Shown here piece after piece: positions 40,550 to 48,896 of a DNA stretch of 64,000 nucleotides; the first letter of the stretch is position 1, and every line of letters begins with the position of its first letter. This DNA comes from Streptomyces bikiniensis. Its GTDB lineage: Bacteria; Actinomycetota; Actinomycetes; Streptomycetales; Streptomycetaceae. Both the position numbers and the translations under genes were made by a program. The DNA lies in assembly GCA_000716465.1 (NCBI GenBank), contig JNWL01000009.1, positions 87,653-151,652 on the forward strand. Reading direction: 5' to 3'. The notes beneath the pieces are model-generated. The model was not told the DNA's origin, did no database searches, and saw only the letters and a program-made list of their open reading frames with translations.

Positions 40550-41482
40550 ATGTCCGAAGCCACCATGAGGGCGATGGCCTACGAAACCTACGGAGGGACG
40601 GAGGTGCTCCGCGAGACCCGGCTGCCGCTGCCGAAGGTCGCTCCCGGCGAGGTCCTCGTCAAGGTTCGGTGCGCCGCGGTCAATCCGGTCGACTGGAAGA
40701 TCATGGCGGGCGGGCTCGACGCCCTGATGGACGTGGTCCACCCGGTGGTCCCGGGATGGGACGTCAGCGGCACCGTCGAGCGGGTCGGCATCGACGTGCC
40801 CGAGTTCGCGGCCGGTGACGAGGTGATGGCCTACGCCCGCAAGGACTACGTGCACGGCGGCACCTTCGCGGAGTACGTCAGCGTGCCCGTGCGCGCCCTC
40901 GCGGCCAAACCCGCCTCGCTGAACTGGGCGCAGGCCGCCGGACTGCCGCTGGCGGGCCTGACCGCCCACCAACTCCTCACGCGTCTGGGCACGGACGCCG
41001 ACGACACCGTCCTCGTGCACGGCGCGGCCGGCGGCGTCGGGTCCTTCGGCGTCCAGCTCGCCCGGGCGCTCGGCGCGAGGGTCATCGGAACCGCCTCCCC
41101 GCGGAACCACGACCGGTTGCGCGGGTTCGGCTGTGAGCCCGTCGCCTACGGGGACGGACTGGCCGAACGCGTCCGCGCCCTGGCCCCGGACGGGGTCACC
41201 GTCGTCGCGGACTTCGTGGGCGGAGTCCTCGACACCACCCTGGCCGTCCTGGCCGAGGGCGGACGGCACGCCTCCATCGCCGACGACGCCGTGACCGGCG
41301 CGGGCGGCCAGTGGATCTGGGTACGGCCGAGCGGCGAGGACCTCGCGGCCCTGGGCCGGCTCGCGGACGGAGGCCGGCTCACGGTCGACGTCGCCGCGAC
41401 GTTCCCGCTCTCCGAACTCGGAGCCGCCTTCGACCTCAGCCGGGAGGGCCACACCCCGGGGAAGATCGTCGTCGAGGTCTGA
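40550..41482 (+). CDS. NADP-dependent quinone oxidoreductase-like (MDR family)
   Basis: A 310-residue medium-chain dehydrogenase/reductase without zinc cysteines. The catalytic domain begins MRAMAYETYGGTEVLRETRL, and the cofactor domain has VLVHGAAGGVGSFGVQLARA (AAGGVG nucleotide motif). The family reduces quinones or alpha,beta-unsaturated carbonyls with NADPH. The ATG at 40550 has AAGG upstream; ATG at 40565 is possible. It ends at a bidirectional hairpin shared with the convergent secreted-protein gene. A similar enzyme is encoded at 59611-60537. Confidence 0.88.
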   Translation: MSEATMRAMAYETYGGTEVLRETRLPLPKVAPGEVLVKVRCAAVNPVDWKIMAGGLDALMDVVHPVVPGWDVSGTVERVGIDVPEFAAGDEVMAYARKDYVHGGTFAEYVSVPVRALAAKPASLNWAQAAGLPLAGLTAHQLLTRLGTDADDTVLVHGAAGGVGSFGVQLARALGARVIGTASPRNHDRLRGFGCEPVAYGDGLAERVRALAPDGVTVVADFVGGVLDTTLAVLAEGGRHASIADDAVTGAGGQWIWVRPSGEDLAALGRLADGGRLTVDVAATFPLSELGAAFDLSREGHTPGKIVVEV

Positions 41483-41497
41483 AGCGCCTTCACGCCG

Positions 41498-41534
41498 AAC
41501 GGGCACCCCCGCGCGGGACGCGGGAGTGCCCGTT
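41498..41534. terminator. Bidirectional hairpin, 9 bp + 6 bp with one mismatch
   Basis: AACGGGCAC (41498-41506) pairs with GTGCCCGTT (41526-41534), and CCCGCG with CGCGGG inside, around a 5-nt loop. It separates the convergent stops at 41482 and 41547. Confidence 0.7.
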
Positions 41535-41546
41535 CTCCGGCGCGGC

Positions 41547-41861
41547 TCAGAACTCGATGCAGACCGGTCCCTGGTTGACGTTGATCAGGCCGACCTGGGT
41601 GGCGGCGCCGTTGCAGGTGAGGTCCATCTCACCGCCACCCCTGTTCTCGCCCGCCTCGTCGAGGGGGCCGAAGTCGATGCAGACCGGTCCCTGGTTGACG
41701 TTCACCGCGCCGACCTGCGTGGTGAAGTCGTTGCACAGCCCGTGGGGCGCCGACTCCTCCCCGCGTGCGAGGTGGTGGTCGGCCGAGGCGACGCCGGAAC
41801 CGGCCATCACCGCGGTGGCGGCGAGAGCGACGGCCACGAAGGTCTTGCGGAAGGACAGCAT
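41547..41861 (-). CDS. Small secreted protein with duplicated NVNQGPVCI motif
   Basis: A 104-residue protein. A signal peptide (FVAVALAATAVMAGSGVASA) is followed by two copies of a motif of about 20 residues: CNDFTTQVGAVNVNQGPVCI and CNGAATQVGLINVNQGPVCI. Each has two cysteines and an Asn/Gln/Val-rich core that resembles amyloid-forming repeats of chaplin- or rodlin-like surface proteins, though it matches neither family closely. The duplication is also clear at the DNA level. The ATG at 41861 has GGAGAGAG upstream. Surface assembly is a possibility only. Confidence 0.8.
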   Translation of the reverse strand: MLSFRKTFVAVALAATAVMAGSGVASADHHLARGEESAPHGLCNDFTTQVGAVNVNQGPVCIDFGPLDEAGENRGGGEMDLTCNGAATQVGLINVNQGPVCIEF

Positions 41862-42174
41862 GATCTCTCTCCGGGAAGTGGAGGACGGGGACACTGCAGA
41901 CTCCACCAGCGTCGCCCTCCCTCCGCACGCCGGAGTACGCCGCTCGTGCCGCCGGGCACCGCAATCCGCTCTCCTGGCGGTATGCCGGAAGACCCGCGCT
42001 CCGGTCGAACCGCGCGAGCCCGGGCCCGGCGCGAGCCGCCGTTCCCACCGCACCGGCGCCCCCTCGGACGGTCCTCCGCCGCGGACCGCACGGCCGGGAG
42101 CGGGTCGGCCCCGGTGGGGCGCCGCTGCCGGCCGGCGGGCCCGCCGGCCGCCGCGACCGGGCAGACTGTGCGGG

Positions 42175-42903
42175 ATGGACGACTATCGACCGGTGGACCG
42201 GGACCCCGCCCCGGAACGCTACGGACGCCTGCACGTGCGGACCGCCGATCTCGACCCGGCCCGCTGGCTCACCGAACGCACCCAGGGACACGGCGCCTTC
42301 GGGACGGTGGCGGGGGTCGCCGCGCCCGGATTCGCCGCCTACGCGAGGATCCTGCATCCGGCTTCCCTGGAGGAGCGGGCGGTACGCTGGGAGACGGTGG
42401 CCGCCGCCTACGGGCGCGGGATGACGCCGGGCACGGACTGGCACGAGCTGATCGGGTCGGACCGCGACCACCACGACGCTTCCGAGTACGGTCTGCCCGG
42501 CGTCTGGGACGAGCATCCGGCGGAAGGCCCGACTCCGCCCGATGTCGCCCGAGCCCTGATCCCCGTCCTCGCCCGGCACACCCGAACCCCGGAGCACTGC
42601 TGGTTCGGTCTGTGGAACGGATACGGGCGATGGGACTTCGACCGGTTCCCCTCCTTCGAGACCCCCGGCCGGGACGAGGTGCTGCTCGCCGGGACGCTGG
42701 CCGACGCCGTCTCGCCGGTCTCCCTGGACGAGTTCGCCGAACTGCCCGATCTGTGGTGGCCGCAGGACCGCGCCTGGTGCCTGGGCGGTGACGTGGACCT
42801 GGTCAGCACCTACATCGGCGGTTCCCGGGAACTGATCGCCGATCTGTTGGCCGCTCCGGGACTGGAGGCGCATCCGACGGCTCCGGGCGACAAGGTGGGC
42901 TGA
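42175..42903 (+). CDS. Conserved hypothetical protein
   Basis: A 242-residue soluble protein with many Trp and Asp residues: WETVAAAYGRGMTPGTDWHE; HCWFGLWNGYGRWDFDRFP; LPDLWWPQDRAWCLGGDVDL; VSTYIGGSRELIADLLAAP. I recognise it as a type of actinobacterial protein of unknown function; no catalytic motif stands out. Strong codon bias supports coding. The ATG at 42175 has no clear ribosome site. It is convergent with the Old Yellow Enzyme gene (30-nt gap). Confidence 0.7.
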   Translation: MDDYRPVDRDPAPERYGRLHVRTADLDPARWLTERTQGHGAFGTVAGVAAPGFAAYARILHPASLEERAVRWETVAAAYGRGMTPGTDWHELIGSDRDHHDASEYGLPGVWDEHPAEGPTPPDVARALIPVLARHTRTPEHCWFGLWNGYGRWDFDRFPSFETPGRDEVLLAGTLADAVSPVSLDEFAELPDLWWPQDRAWCLGGDVDLVSTYIGGSRELIADLLAAPGLEAHPTAPGDKVG

Positions 42904-42933
42904 ACCCCGCCGCGCGGAGCTCCGGGACGGGCC

Positions 42934-44061
42934 TCAGCTCAGCGTCTTCAGCGCGGCCGCGTCGTACGGCTTCAGTTCGTCGGTCCTCCCCGCCAGGACC
43001 TTGGACGCCCACTGCGGGTCCTGGAGCAGGGCGCGGCCGACGGCGACGAGGTCGAACTCGTCGCGCTCCAGGCGGTCGAGGAGGTTGTCGAGGCTGCCGA
43101 GTCCGGCCCCCTTGCCGGCGAAGGCGTGGAGGAAGTCGCCGTCGAGGCCGACCGAGCCGACGGTGATTGTGGGCCGGTCGGTGAGCTTCCTGGTCCAGCC
43201 GGCCAGGTTCAGGTCCGAACCCTCGAACTCCGGGAGCCAGTAGCGGCGGGTGGAGGCGTGGAAGGCGTCGACGCCGGCCGAGACGAGCGGGGCCAGGATC
43301 GCCTCCAGCTCCTGCGGGGTCCCGGCGAGGCGCGCGTCGTAGGCCTCCTGCTTCCACTGCGAGTAGCGGAAGATCACCGGGAACTCGGACGAGACGGCCG
43401 CACGGACCGCGGCCACGATCTCGGCCGCGAACTTCGTACGGGACACGGCGTCGCCGCCGTAGGCGTCGGCACGGCGGTTCGTCCGCTCCCACAGGAACTG
43501 GTCGACGAGGTAGCCGTGGGCGCCGTGGAGCTCGACTCCGTCGAAGCCGATGCGCTCGGCGGCCGCGGCGGCCTCGGCGAAGGCGCCGACGACGTCGTCC
43601 AGGTCGCTCCTGGTCATCGCCCTGCCCGTGCCCTCGGTGCCGTCGACGCGGATGCCGGAGGGGCCCATGGCGGGGGCGTCGGCGTAGGGCGCCTGCCCCT
43701 GCCGGCGCACCATGCCGATGTGCCACAGCTGCGGGACGATCGTGCCGCCCGCCGCGTGCACGGCCTCGGCGACCTCCGCCCACCCCGCCAGCTGTTCCTC
43801 GCCGTGGAAGCGCGGCACGCGATCGCTCTGCCCGGCCGACTCGTGGCCGACGTAGGTCCCCTCCGTGACGATCAGGCCCACGCCGGCGGCGGCACGGCGG
43901 GCGTAGTACGACCGCACGTCCTCGCCGGGAACACCGCCGGGCGAGAACATGCGGGTCATCGGCGCCATCACGATGCGGTTCGGGACGGTGAGGCCGTTCA
44001 GTGCGACCGGCCGGGACAGGATCTCGGTCGCACGGGAAGCGGGGGACGCGGTGACGGTCAC
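42934..44061 (-). CDS. Old Yellow Enzyme-family NADH:flavin oxidoreductase
   Basis: A 375-residue FMN TIM-barrel protein: NGLTVPNRIVMAPMTRMFSP, WAEVAEAVHAAGGTIVPQLW, the substrate pair HGAHGYLVDQFL and DFDLVAVGRALLQDP-like C-terminal phosphate site. The family reduces activated C=C bonds or nitro groups. The GTG at 44061 is preferred because GAGGAG lies 7 nt upstream; the ATG at 44076, five codons earlier, would contain that site. It is divergent from a MarR repressor across an operator region. Confidence 0.9.
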   Translation of the reverse strand: MTVTASPASRATEILSRPVALNGLTVPNRIVMAPMTRMFSPGGVPGEDVRSYYARRAAAGVGLIVTEGTYVGHESAGQSDRVPRFHGEEQLAGWAEVAEAVHAAGGTIVPQLWHIGMVRRQGQAPYADAPAMGPSGIRVDGTEGTGRAMTRSDLDDVVGAFAEAAAAAERIGFDGVELHGAHGYLVDQFLWERTNRRADAYGGDAVSRTKFAAEIVAAVRAAVSSEFPVIFRYSQWKQEAYDARLAGTPQELEAILAPLVSAGVDAFHASTRRYWLPEFEGSDLNLAGWTRKLTDRPTITVGSVGLDGDFLHAFAGKGAGLGSLDNLLDRLERDEFDLVAVGRALLQDPQWASKVLAGRTDELKPYDAAALKTLS

Positions 44062-44096
44062 GGGGACGCTCCTCATGGGTACTGCTTGACAACCTT

Positions 44097-44172
44097 GTTG
44101 CTTGAGGACTTCAAGCAACAGGAGGAAGGTAGGCATCAATATTTGAGATGGTCAAGTTTCCCGGGATAAAAT
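44097..44172. promoter_or_regulatory. MarR-type operators and leaderless promoter
   Basis: A perfect inverted repeat, GTTGCTTGA-N5-TCAAGCAAC (44097-44119), and a second site with the same TTGA-N5-TCAA core (44143-44155) lie between the divergent genes. On the plus strand TTGAGA (44143-44148) and TAAAAT (44167-44172), 18 nt apart, place the start of transcription at the MarR ATG (44179), predicting a leaderless mRNA. The second operator overlaps this promoter. Confidence 0.65.
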
Positions 44173-44178
44173 GGCCGC

Positions 44179-44628
44179 ATGACAGAAGCTCCCCGCGCCG
44201 AAGCGCCCTGTGCCGACACCGCCGGGCTCATGGAGCTGCTCTCGGTGTCGCTCGGCGTCTACTACGGCGACTTCACCGTCGCGGCGGCGAGCGAGAACCT
44301 CACGGCCAGCCAGGGCAGGACGCTGACCGTACTGCGCCGGGGACCGGCGGCGATGCGCACCCTGGCCGAGAACATGACCTGCGACGCCTCCAACGTGACC
44401 GGGATCGTCGACCGGCTGGAGAAGCGCGGCCTCGTGCGCCGCGAAGCCGACCCGTCCGACCGGCGCGTCAAGAACGTCGTCCTCACGGCCGAGGGCGAGC
44501 GCGTCACCGACGCGATCCGCGCGAGGATGCGCACCACGCGGGACGGCCTCGACGGACTGGGCGACCAGGACCGGAAGCGCCTGTACGCCCTGCTGGAACG
44601 GGTCTTCGTGTCCGGCTCCCCTTCCTGA
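44179..44628 (+). CDS. MarR-family repressor
   Basis: A 149-residue winged-helix protein: TASQGRTLTVLRRGPAAMRT, LAENMTCDASNVTGIVDRLE, KRGLVRREADPSDRRVKNVV (wing), typical of MarR. Divergent from the Old Yellow Enzyme gene and preceded by palindromes that overlap its promoter. It probably represses both and is released by a reactive or aromatic ligand; Cys67 (MTCDAS) could be a redox sensor but this is speculation. Start fixed by the leaderless promoter. Confidence 0.9.
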   Translation: MTEAPRAEAPCADTAGLMELLSVSLGVYYGDFTVAAASENLTASQGRTLTVLRRGPAAMRTLAENMTCDASNVTGIVDRLEKRGLVRREADPSDRRVKNVVLTAEGERVTDAIRARMRTTRDGLDGLGDQDRKRLYALLERVFVSGSPS

Positions 44629-44788
44629 CCGGGAGGCGGCCCGTGACGGCCGCCGGGTCGGGGTCCTCCCGGAACGGTCGGGCCCGGGCGTGAACGCCGC
44701 CCCCGGCCGGTAGGCAGCCCGGACGCGCGCCGCGGTCCCGGTCCCCGAGACGCGGGGTGAGAGCGGTGACCCGGGGCAGGAGGACACC

Positions 44789-45676
44789 GTGGCAGCGAAC
44801 ACCCTCCGGACGCACCGGAGCACCCCGGGCAATCGTGCGGCCGAGTCGCTACGGCTGGTGGGCTCAGCCCTGCGCGGCACCGCCGTACGCCTCTGGCACG
44901 ACAACATCGCCGACTACGCGGCGGCCCTCACCTACTACGCGGTGCTGGCTCTCGTGCCCGCCCTGCTCGTCTCGGTCTCCCTGGTGGGACTGGCCGGGGA
45001 CGGAACCCGTGAGCGTCTGATCCTCGACCTCACCTCGTACGCCCCTCCCCAGTCGGCCCAAGTGCTGCGCGAGGCACTGGAGGGGCTCACCTCGACACCG
45101 TCCTCGCTGTGGGCCCTGCTCGTCAGCGGCGTCCTGAGCGCCCTGTGGTCGGCCTCCAGCTACCTGGCGGTCTTCCGCCGCGCCCTGCACGCGATGTACC
45201 GGCTGCCCGACACGCGGCCGCCGCTGCGCGCGGCGCACGTCCTCGTGCTCACCGCCGGAGCGCTGCTGGCCCTGCTCGTGGCCGGCGCCGCGAGCCTCGT
45301 GGCGACCGGCCCCGTGGCCCGCCGGCTCGCGGCGGCCGTCGGCCACTCGGGCACGGACACCGTGACCGCCCTACGGTGGCCGGTGCTCCTGGCGATCGTC
45401 ACGGCCCTCGTCCTCATCCTCTACCGGACCGGCCCCGCCCAGGCCCGCCGGAAACGCAGGGGCTTCTCGGGCGGCGTGCTCGCCGCGTTCCTGTGGCTCG
45501 GCGCTTCGGTCGTCTTCACCCTGTACACGCAGTTCGGGACCTACAGCCGCCTCTACGGTTCGCTGGCGGGAATCGTGGTCTTCCTCGTATGGCTGTGGTT
45601 CACCAACCTGGCCCTGCTCGCCGGCGCGCAGTTCAACGCGGTGCTCGCGCGGGCGGAGGAACGAACGGACCCGTGA
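44789..45676 (+). CDS. YihY/BrkB-family membrane protein
   Basis: A 295-residue protein with about six helices. WHDNIADYAAALTYYAVLAL near the N-terminus and SRLYGSLAGIVVFLVWLWFT near the C-terminus are signature segments of the YihY (BrkB, formerly mis-called RNase BN) family. Function in bacteria is unclear; proposals include transport or envelope roles. The GTG at 44789 has CAGGAGG 6 nt upstream. Downstream genes on the same strand begin 200 nt later. Confidence 0.9.
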   Translation: MAANTLRTHRSTPGNRAAESLRLVGSALRGTAVRLWHDNIADYAAALTYYAVLALVPALLVSVSLVGLAGDGTRERLILDLTSYAPPQSAQVLREALEGLTSTPSSLWALLVSGVLSALWSASSYLAVFRRALHAMYRLPDTRPPLRAAHVLVLTAGALLALLVAGAASLVATGPVARRLAAAVGHSGTDTVTALRWPVLLAIVTALVLILYRTGPAQARRKRRGFSGGVLAAFLWLGASVVFTLYTQFGTYSRLYGSLAGIVVFLVWLWFTNLALLAGAQFNAVLARAEERTDP

Positions 45677-45876
45677 GGGGGCGGCACGCACTCCGCAGGA
45701 ACCCGCTGAACCGTTCCTCCGTCATCCGGCGGACACGGCAGGGGCGGCCCACGGCGGAACACGGCGCGGGACGACCGACGGCCGCTGTCGACGGATTGCC
45801 GCGAAGTCCCTCTGCCCAGGGGCGGTGGCCGGTAACGTGAGAAGGCCGACGAGCGGCGCGGGGGAGGAACGGACAC

Positions 45877-46188
45877 ATGAGCAGTGACGGTCCGGGGCTG
45901 TCGGATTTCCTGGGTTCCTTGTTCATGACCGGTGTCGGCGGAACTCTGCTGTATTTCGGTCTTCCCGGCGGCGGGCCGGTCAAGTGCGGCGATGCCGTCA
46001 TGTCCCCCGGCGAGTGGTGCGGACCGGCGGGCCACACCCGGACGCACGGCGGCAGCAACTACGACGCCCTGGCCGCCGAACAGCACGCCGGCTCGGTGCC
46101 GCTGGCGGTGTTCGGCACCATCCTGGTCGGGCTCGGCCTGCTCTGGTTCGCCGTCCTCGTGTACGCCGCCCTGCGGGACAGCCGCTGA
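45877..46188 (+). CDS. Small two-helix membrane protein
   Basis: A 103-residue protein with hydrophobic segments at 10-28 (FLGSLFMTGVGGTLLYFGL) and 75-97 (VPLAVFGTILVGLGLLWFAV) and an outside loop with two cysteines (CGDAVMSPGEWC). GGGGAGGAAC precedes the ATG at 45877. No family is recognised. It lies about 100 nt upstream of the Ser/Thr kinase, possibly in the same transcript. Confidence 0.7.
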   Translation: MSSDGPGLSDFLGSLFMTGVGGTLLYFGLPGGGPVKCGDAVMSPGEWCGPAGHTRTHGGSNYDALAAEQHAGSVPLAVFGTILVGLGLLWFAVLVYAALRDSR

Positions 46189-46291
46189 ACGCGATCCGGA
46201 GCCGCGAACGCCGACCGGGATCCGGCGGACGGCCGTGACCGGTTCCGACGAGCGGCCCCGCCCCACGCGTCCACTGCCGCAGCACGGCGGT

Positions 46292-47764
46292 GTGGCCCCC
46301 TTGCGGGCCGGCCGGGATCCTTCGCGCATGGGAGGTTACGAACTCGTCGGCCGGCTCGGCGCCGGTGGCATGGGCGAGGTGTACCTGGCCCGGTCGGCGC
46401 GGGGAGACCTGGTGGCGGTCAAGGTGATCCGCGAGGAGATCACGGGACACCCGGAAGCCCTGCTCCGGTTCCGGCGGGAGGCGGCCACCGTCCGGACGAT
46501 CCGTGACGCCCGCACCGCGCGCCTGGTCGACGCGTCGCTGGACGCGCCGCCGTACTGGCTGGCCACCGAGTACGTGCCGGGCCCCACGCTGCGTCAGTCG
46601 ATCGGAGCGAAGGGCCCCTTCCCGTCGGCACGGGTCCGGGAGCTGGGCGCCGAGCTGGCCCGTGCCCTGGCGGGCGTCCACGCGCACGGCGTCACCCACC
46701 GGGACCTGAAGCCGCAGAACGTGATCCTCGGTCCCGACGGCCCGCGGCTGATCGACTTCGGCATCGCCCGCGGCACGGACGACACCCGGCTCACCGCGAC
46801 CGGCACGGCGCCCGGCACTCCCGGCTTCACCGCACCGGAGGTCCTGCTGCGCAACGAGGTCTCTCCCGCGGCCGACGTGTTCGCGCTCGGCGCGACGATG
46901 GCGTACGCGCTGACCGGACGGCCCCCTTTCGGCGGAGGTACCGCCGAGGCGGTCTCCTACCGCGCCGTCCACGAGGACGTCGACCTCGAAGGAGCGGCCG
47001 GCGACGACCCGGAACTCGTCGCCCTGGTGCGGGCCTGCGTGGCGAAGGACCCGGCCGGACGCCCGGCACCGGCCCACGTCGCCGCCCGCTGCGAAGGCCC
47101 GGGCGACACCCTGGTCGAGACCCTGCCCGCGGGGGCGCCGCAGCGGCGCCTCCCCCCGAGGAGGGCGGTGGCCGCGGCGCTCCTGTCGGCCGTGGTCGCC
47201 ACCGCCGGCGTCACCGTGACGCGGTGGTGGGCGGAGAACGACGGCGGGCACGGCGCCCGGGCCCCGGAGCCCGGCGGGCCGACCGGTACGAGCGCGGGCG
47301 GCTGGACCCTGGAGGGAGGCTGGAGCCTGGAGGTCGGGCCGGACCCGGCGCGGGACGGCGCCGTCGAGGACGTTCGCTGGAGGCTCTCCACCGACACGGA
47401 GGAGGCGCGCATGGGGATCGGGGACTGCGACCGTCCGCCCCAGGGGCCCGCGCGGGGCTCGGCGTCGACGTCCGTCTCGTACCGCAGCGGCGCACGGACC
47501 GCGGACGTGCGCCTGTCGGCGGAGGGCGCCGGGCCCTACCGGGTGGTGGTGGGAGTGAAACCACCGGGAAGCAAAGGATTCGGTCACACATCCGCACCGG
47601 TGCGCGTCACCTCGAAACGCGTGGCGCTGGTCTACCCCGCCGACTTCGCCGGGGCGCCGGCGGTGACGGCGGCCGGCGACTGGACGGTCGTCTTCTACCA
47701 GGCCGAGGGGGACGACCGAAGCCGCTGGCGCCGCCTGGGCTGCACCGGGTTCCACGCTCGCTGA
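46292..47764 (+). CDS. Ser/Thr protein kinase with extracytoplasmic domain
   Basis: A 490-residue eukaryotic-type kinase. Gly-loop GRLGAGGMGEVYLA (20-33), Lys44 in VAVKVI, catalytic loop HRDLKPQN, DFGIARG and the activation/P+1 segment GTPGFTAPE are all intact. A membrane helix near 290-311 leads to an extracytoplasmic domain with SVSYRSGARTADVRLSAEGA, not PASTA repeats. The GTG at 46292 fits the usual N-terminus (PLxxxDPxxMGGYELVGRLG); the frame also has a GTG at 46235 with a slightly better ribosome site. Ligand unknown. Confidence 0.9.
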   Translation: MAPLRAGRDPSRMGGYELVGRLGAGGMGEVYLARSARGDLVAVKVIREEITGHPEALLRFRREAATVRTIRDARTARLVDASLDAPPYWLATEYVPGPTLRQSIGAKGPFPSARVRELGAELARALAGVHAHGVTHRDLKPQNVILGPDGPRLIDFGIARGTDDTRLTATGTAPGTPGFTAPEVLLRNEVSPAADVFALGATMAYALTGRPPFGGGTAEAVSYRAVHEDVDLEGAAGDDPELVALVRACVAKDPAGRPAPAHVAARCEGPGDTLVETLPAGAPQRRLPPRRAVAAALLSAVVATAGVTVTRWWAENDGGHGARAPEPGGPTGTSAGGWTLEGGWSLEVGPDPARDGAVEDVRWRLSTDTEEARMGIGDCDRPPQGPARGSASTSVSYRSGARTADVRLSAEGAGPYRVVVGVKPPGSKGFGHTSAPVRVTSKRVALVYPADFAGAPAVTAAGDWTVVFYQAEGDDRSRWRRLGCTGFHAR

Positions 47765-47788
47765 CGGCTCGCACCGTGCCGGGCGGGG

Positions 47789-48019
47789 TCACCGGGGCTT
47801 TCCGTTCGGCACGTACTCCCCGCACGGGCAGGCGCCGCTGGGAGTGAACTCACCGACGGGGAAGTCGTCTCCCGCGCACGCTCCAGTGCCGTCCTCGTGT
47901 TCGTAGCTCTGGTGTTTGCAGGTGCGGCACCACTGCTTGGGCGCTCCGACGACGAGCATCGGGAGGAGGGAGACGAGCAGGAGTCCCGCGAGCACACCGA
48001 TGAGGACGAGGAATTGCAT
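47789..48019 (-). CDS. Small membrane-anchored zinc-ribbon-like protein
   Basis: A 76-residue protein with an N-terminal helix (MQFLVLIGVLAGLLLVSLLP) and a cysteine-rich tail: CRTCKHQSYEHEDGTGAC and CPCGEYVPNG. Two CxxC/CxC pairs plus two histidines could bind zinc or an iron-sulfur cluster. AAAGGA precedes the start; GTG at 48022 is an alternative. It is divergent from another tiny membrane protein. Confidence 0.65.
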   Translation of the reverse strand: MQFLVLIGVLAGLLLVSLLPMLVVGAPKQWCRTCKHQSYEHEDGTGACAGDDFPVGEFTPSGACPCGEYVPNGKPR

Positions 48020-48111
48020 CACCGGGCCAACATCCTTTCTTTGCAGTTAAGTTGGTGGAAGGAACCATTGTGCGCCCTGTGGGTTGCCGAGGCGCGGTCG
48101 AGGAGGCGGAC

Positions 48112-48264
48112 GTGGTGGTCACCGTATTGCTGGCAGTCGTCATCCCGGTCGGTCTGCTCGCGCTGGGTACGGGTGCCTATTTGCTGTGGGTCCGCTTCGG
48201 GACACGGGAACCGTGGCGGCACGGCGGTGGTGGGGACTCCGGTGACACCTGGGGCGGTGCGTAG
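48112..48264 (+). CDS. Small single-helix membrane protein
   Basis: A 50-residue protein: one hydrophobic helix (VVVTVLLAVVIPVGLLALGT) followed by a basic and Gly-rich tail (WRHGGGGDSGDTWGGA). AGGAGG lies 5 nt before the GTG at 48112. Divergent from the zinc-ribbon-like membrane protein; the 92-nt gap between them is AT-richer than its surroundings and probably holds two promoters. Confidence 0.5.
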   Translation: MVVTVLLAVVIPVGLLALGTGAYLLWVRFGTREPWRHGGGGDSGDTWGGA

Positions 48265-48896
48265 ACCGAGCGTCCGGAAGGACGCCCTCCTCGTAGGAGC
48301 GCTCCGTCTCGGCGTGCGGTCTCACCGGCCTGCCTCCAGCCTCTTCTCCAGGATGCCGACCACGTGGCGCGGCAGTCGGGGGCGCCTCCGGTCCCGGCGT
48401 CCCGGGCGCCGCGTGTCCGGCCGGGCCCGGCCCTCGCGCCGGTGCGCCCGCCCACGCCGACTGGATCCGGAAGACCATCGGGCACCGGACCTGAGCCGTG
48501 GGGTCTTCTCGTCCCGGGCTTCGCGGCGAAGCAGCTGCGGACCGCCGGCCGAGAACGGAGGAGCCGACACGGCACCGGGGCGTCACTCGTCTTCGTGACG
48601 CTCCCTCCTCCTCCGGTCCTGCCGCAGTGCAAGGACTTCTCCGGCGCGTGGCCGGTCGGCACGACCGCGAAGACGGACCGGAACCGGGACAGGAGGGGGA
48701 CGAGGGGCGCAGGCGGGGTACGGGACGTTCCGCGCACCCGACGCGCCGGGCAACGCCCCTCCCGTGCGCTCGCGCGCCCCCGCACGGGCATGGTCCGCCG
48801 TGTCCGGCGACCCCATCATGAGCACGTGAACCGGGGCGCGGCCGACGCGGCACCCCGGACGAGAAGCGGCGGCGACACCACACACCAGGGGGACGC
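48265..48896. other. Gap without a supported gene; possible coding remnants
   Basis: About 630 bases. A plus-strand frame ends ADWIRKTIGHRT at a TGA near 48493, and a minus-strand frame ends LPRHVVGILEKRLEAGR near 48327. Both look like C-terminal tails of real proteins but cannot be extended. No complete gene, RNA or repeat is visible. Confidence 0.45.

Noticed and set aside
44789..45676. RNase BN as product of the BrkB-type gene
   Set aside because: The YihY/BrkB family was once mis-assigned as RNase BN; the protein is an integral membrane protein with no nuclease motif.
46200..46240. Start of the kinase at GTG 46235
   Set aside because: Possible, but the extra 19 residues do not resemble the usual kinase N-terminus; the GTG at 46292 was preferred.
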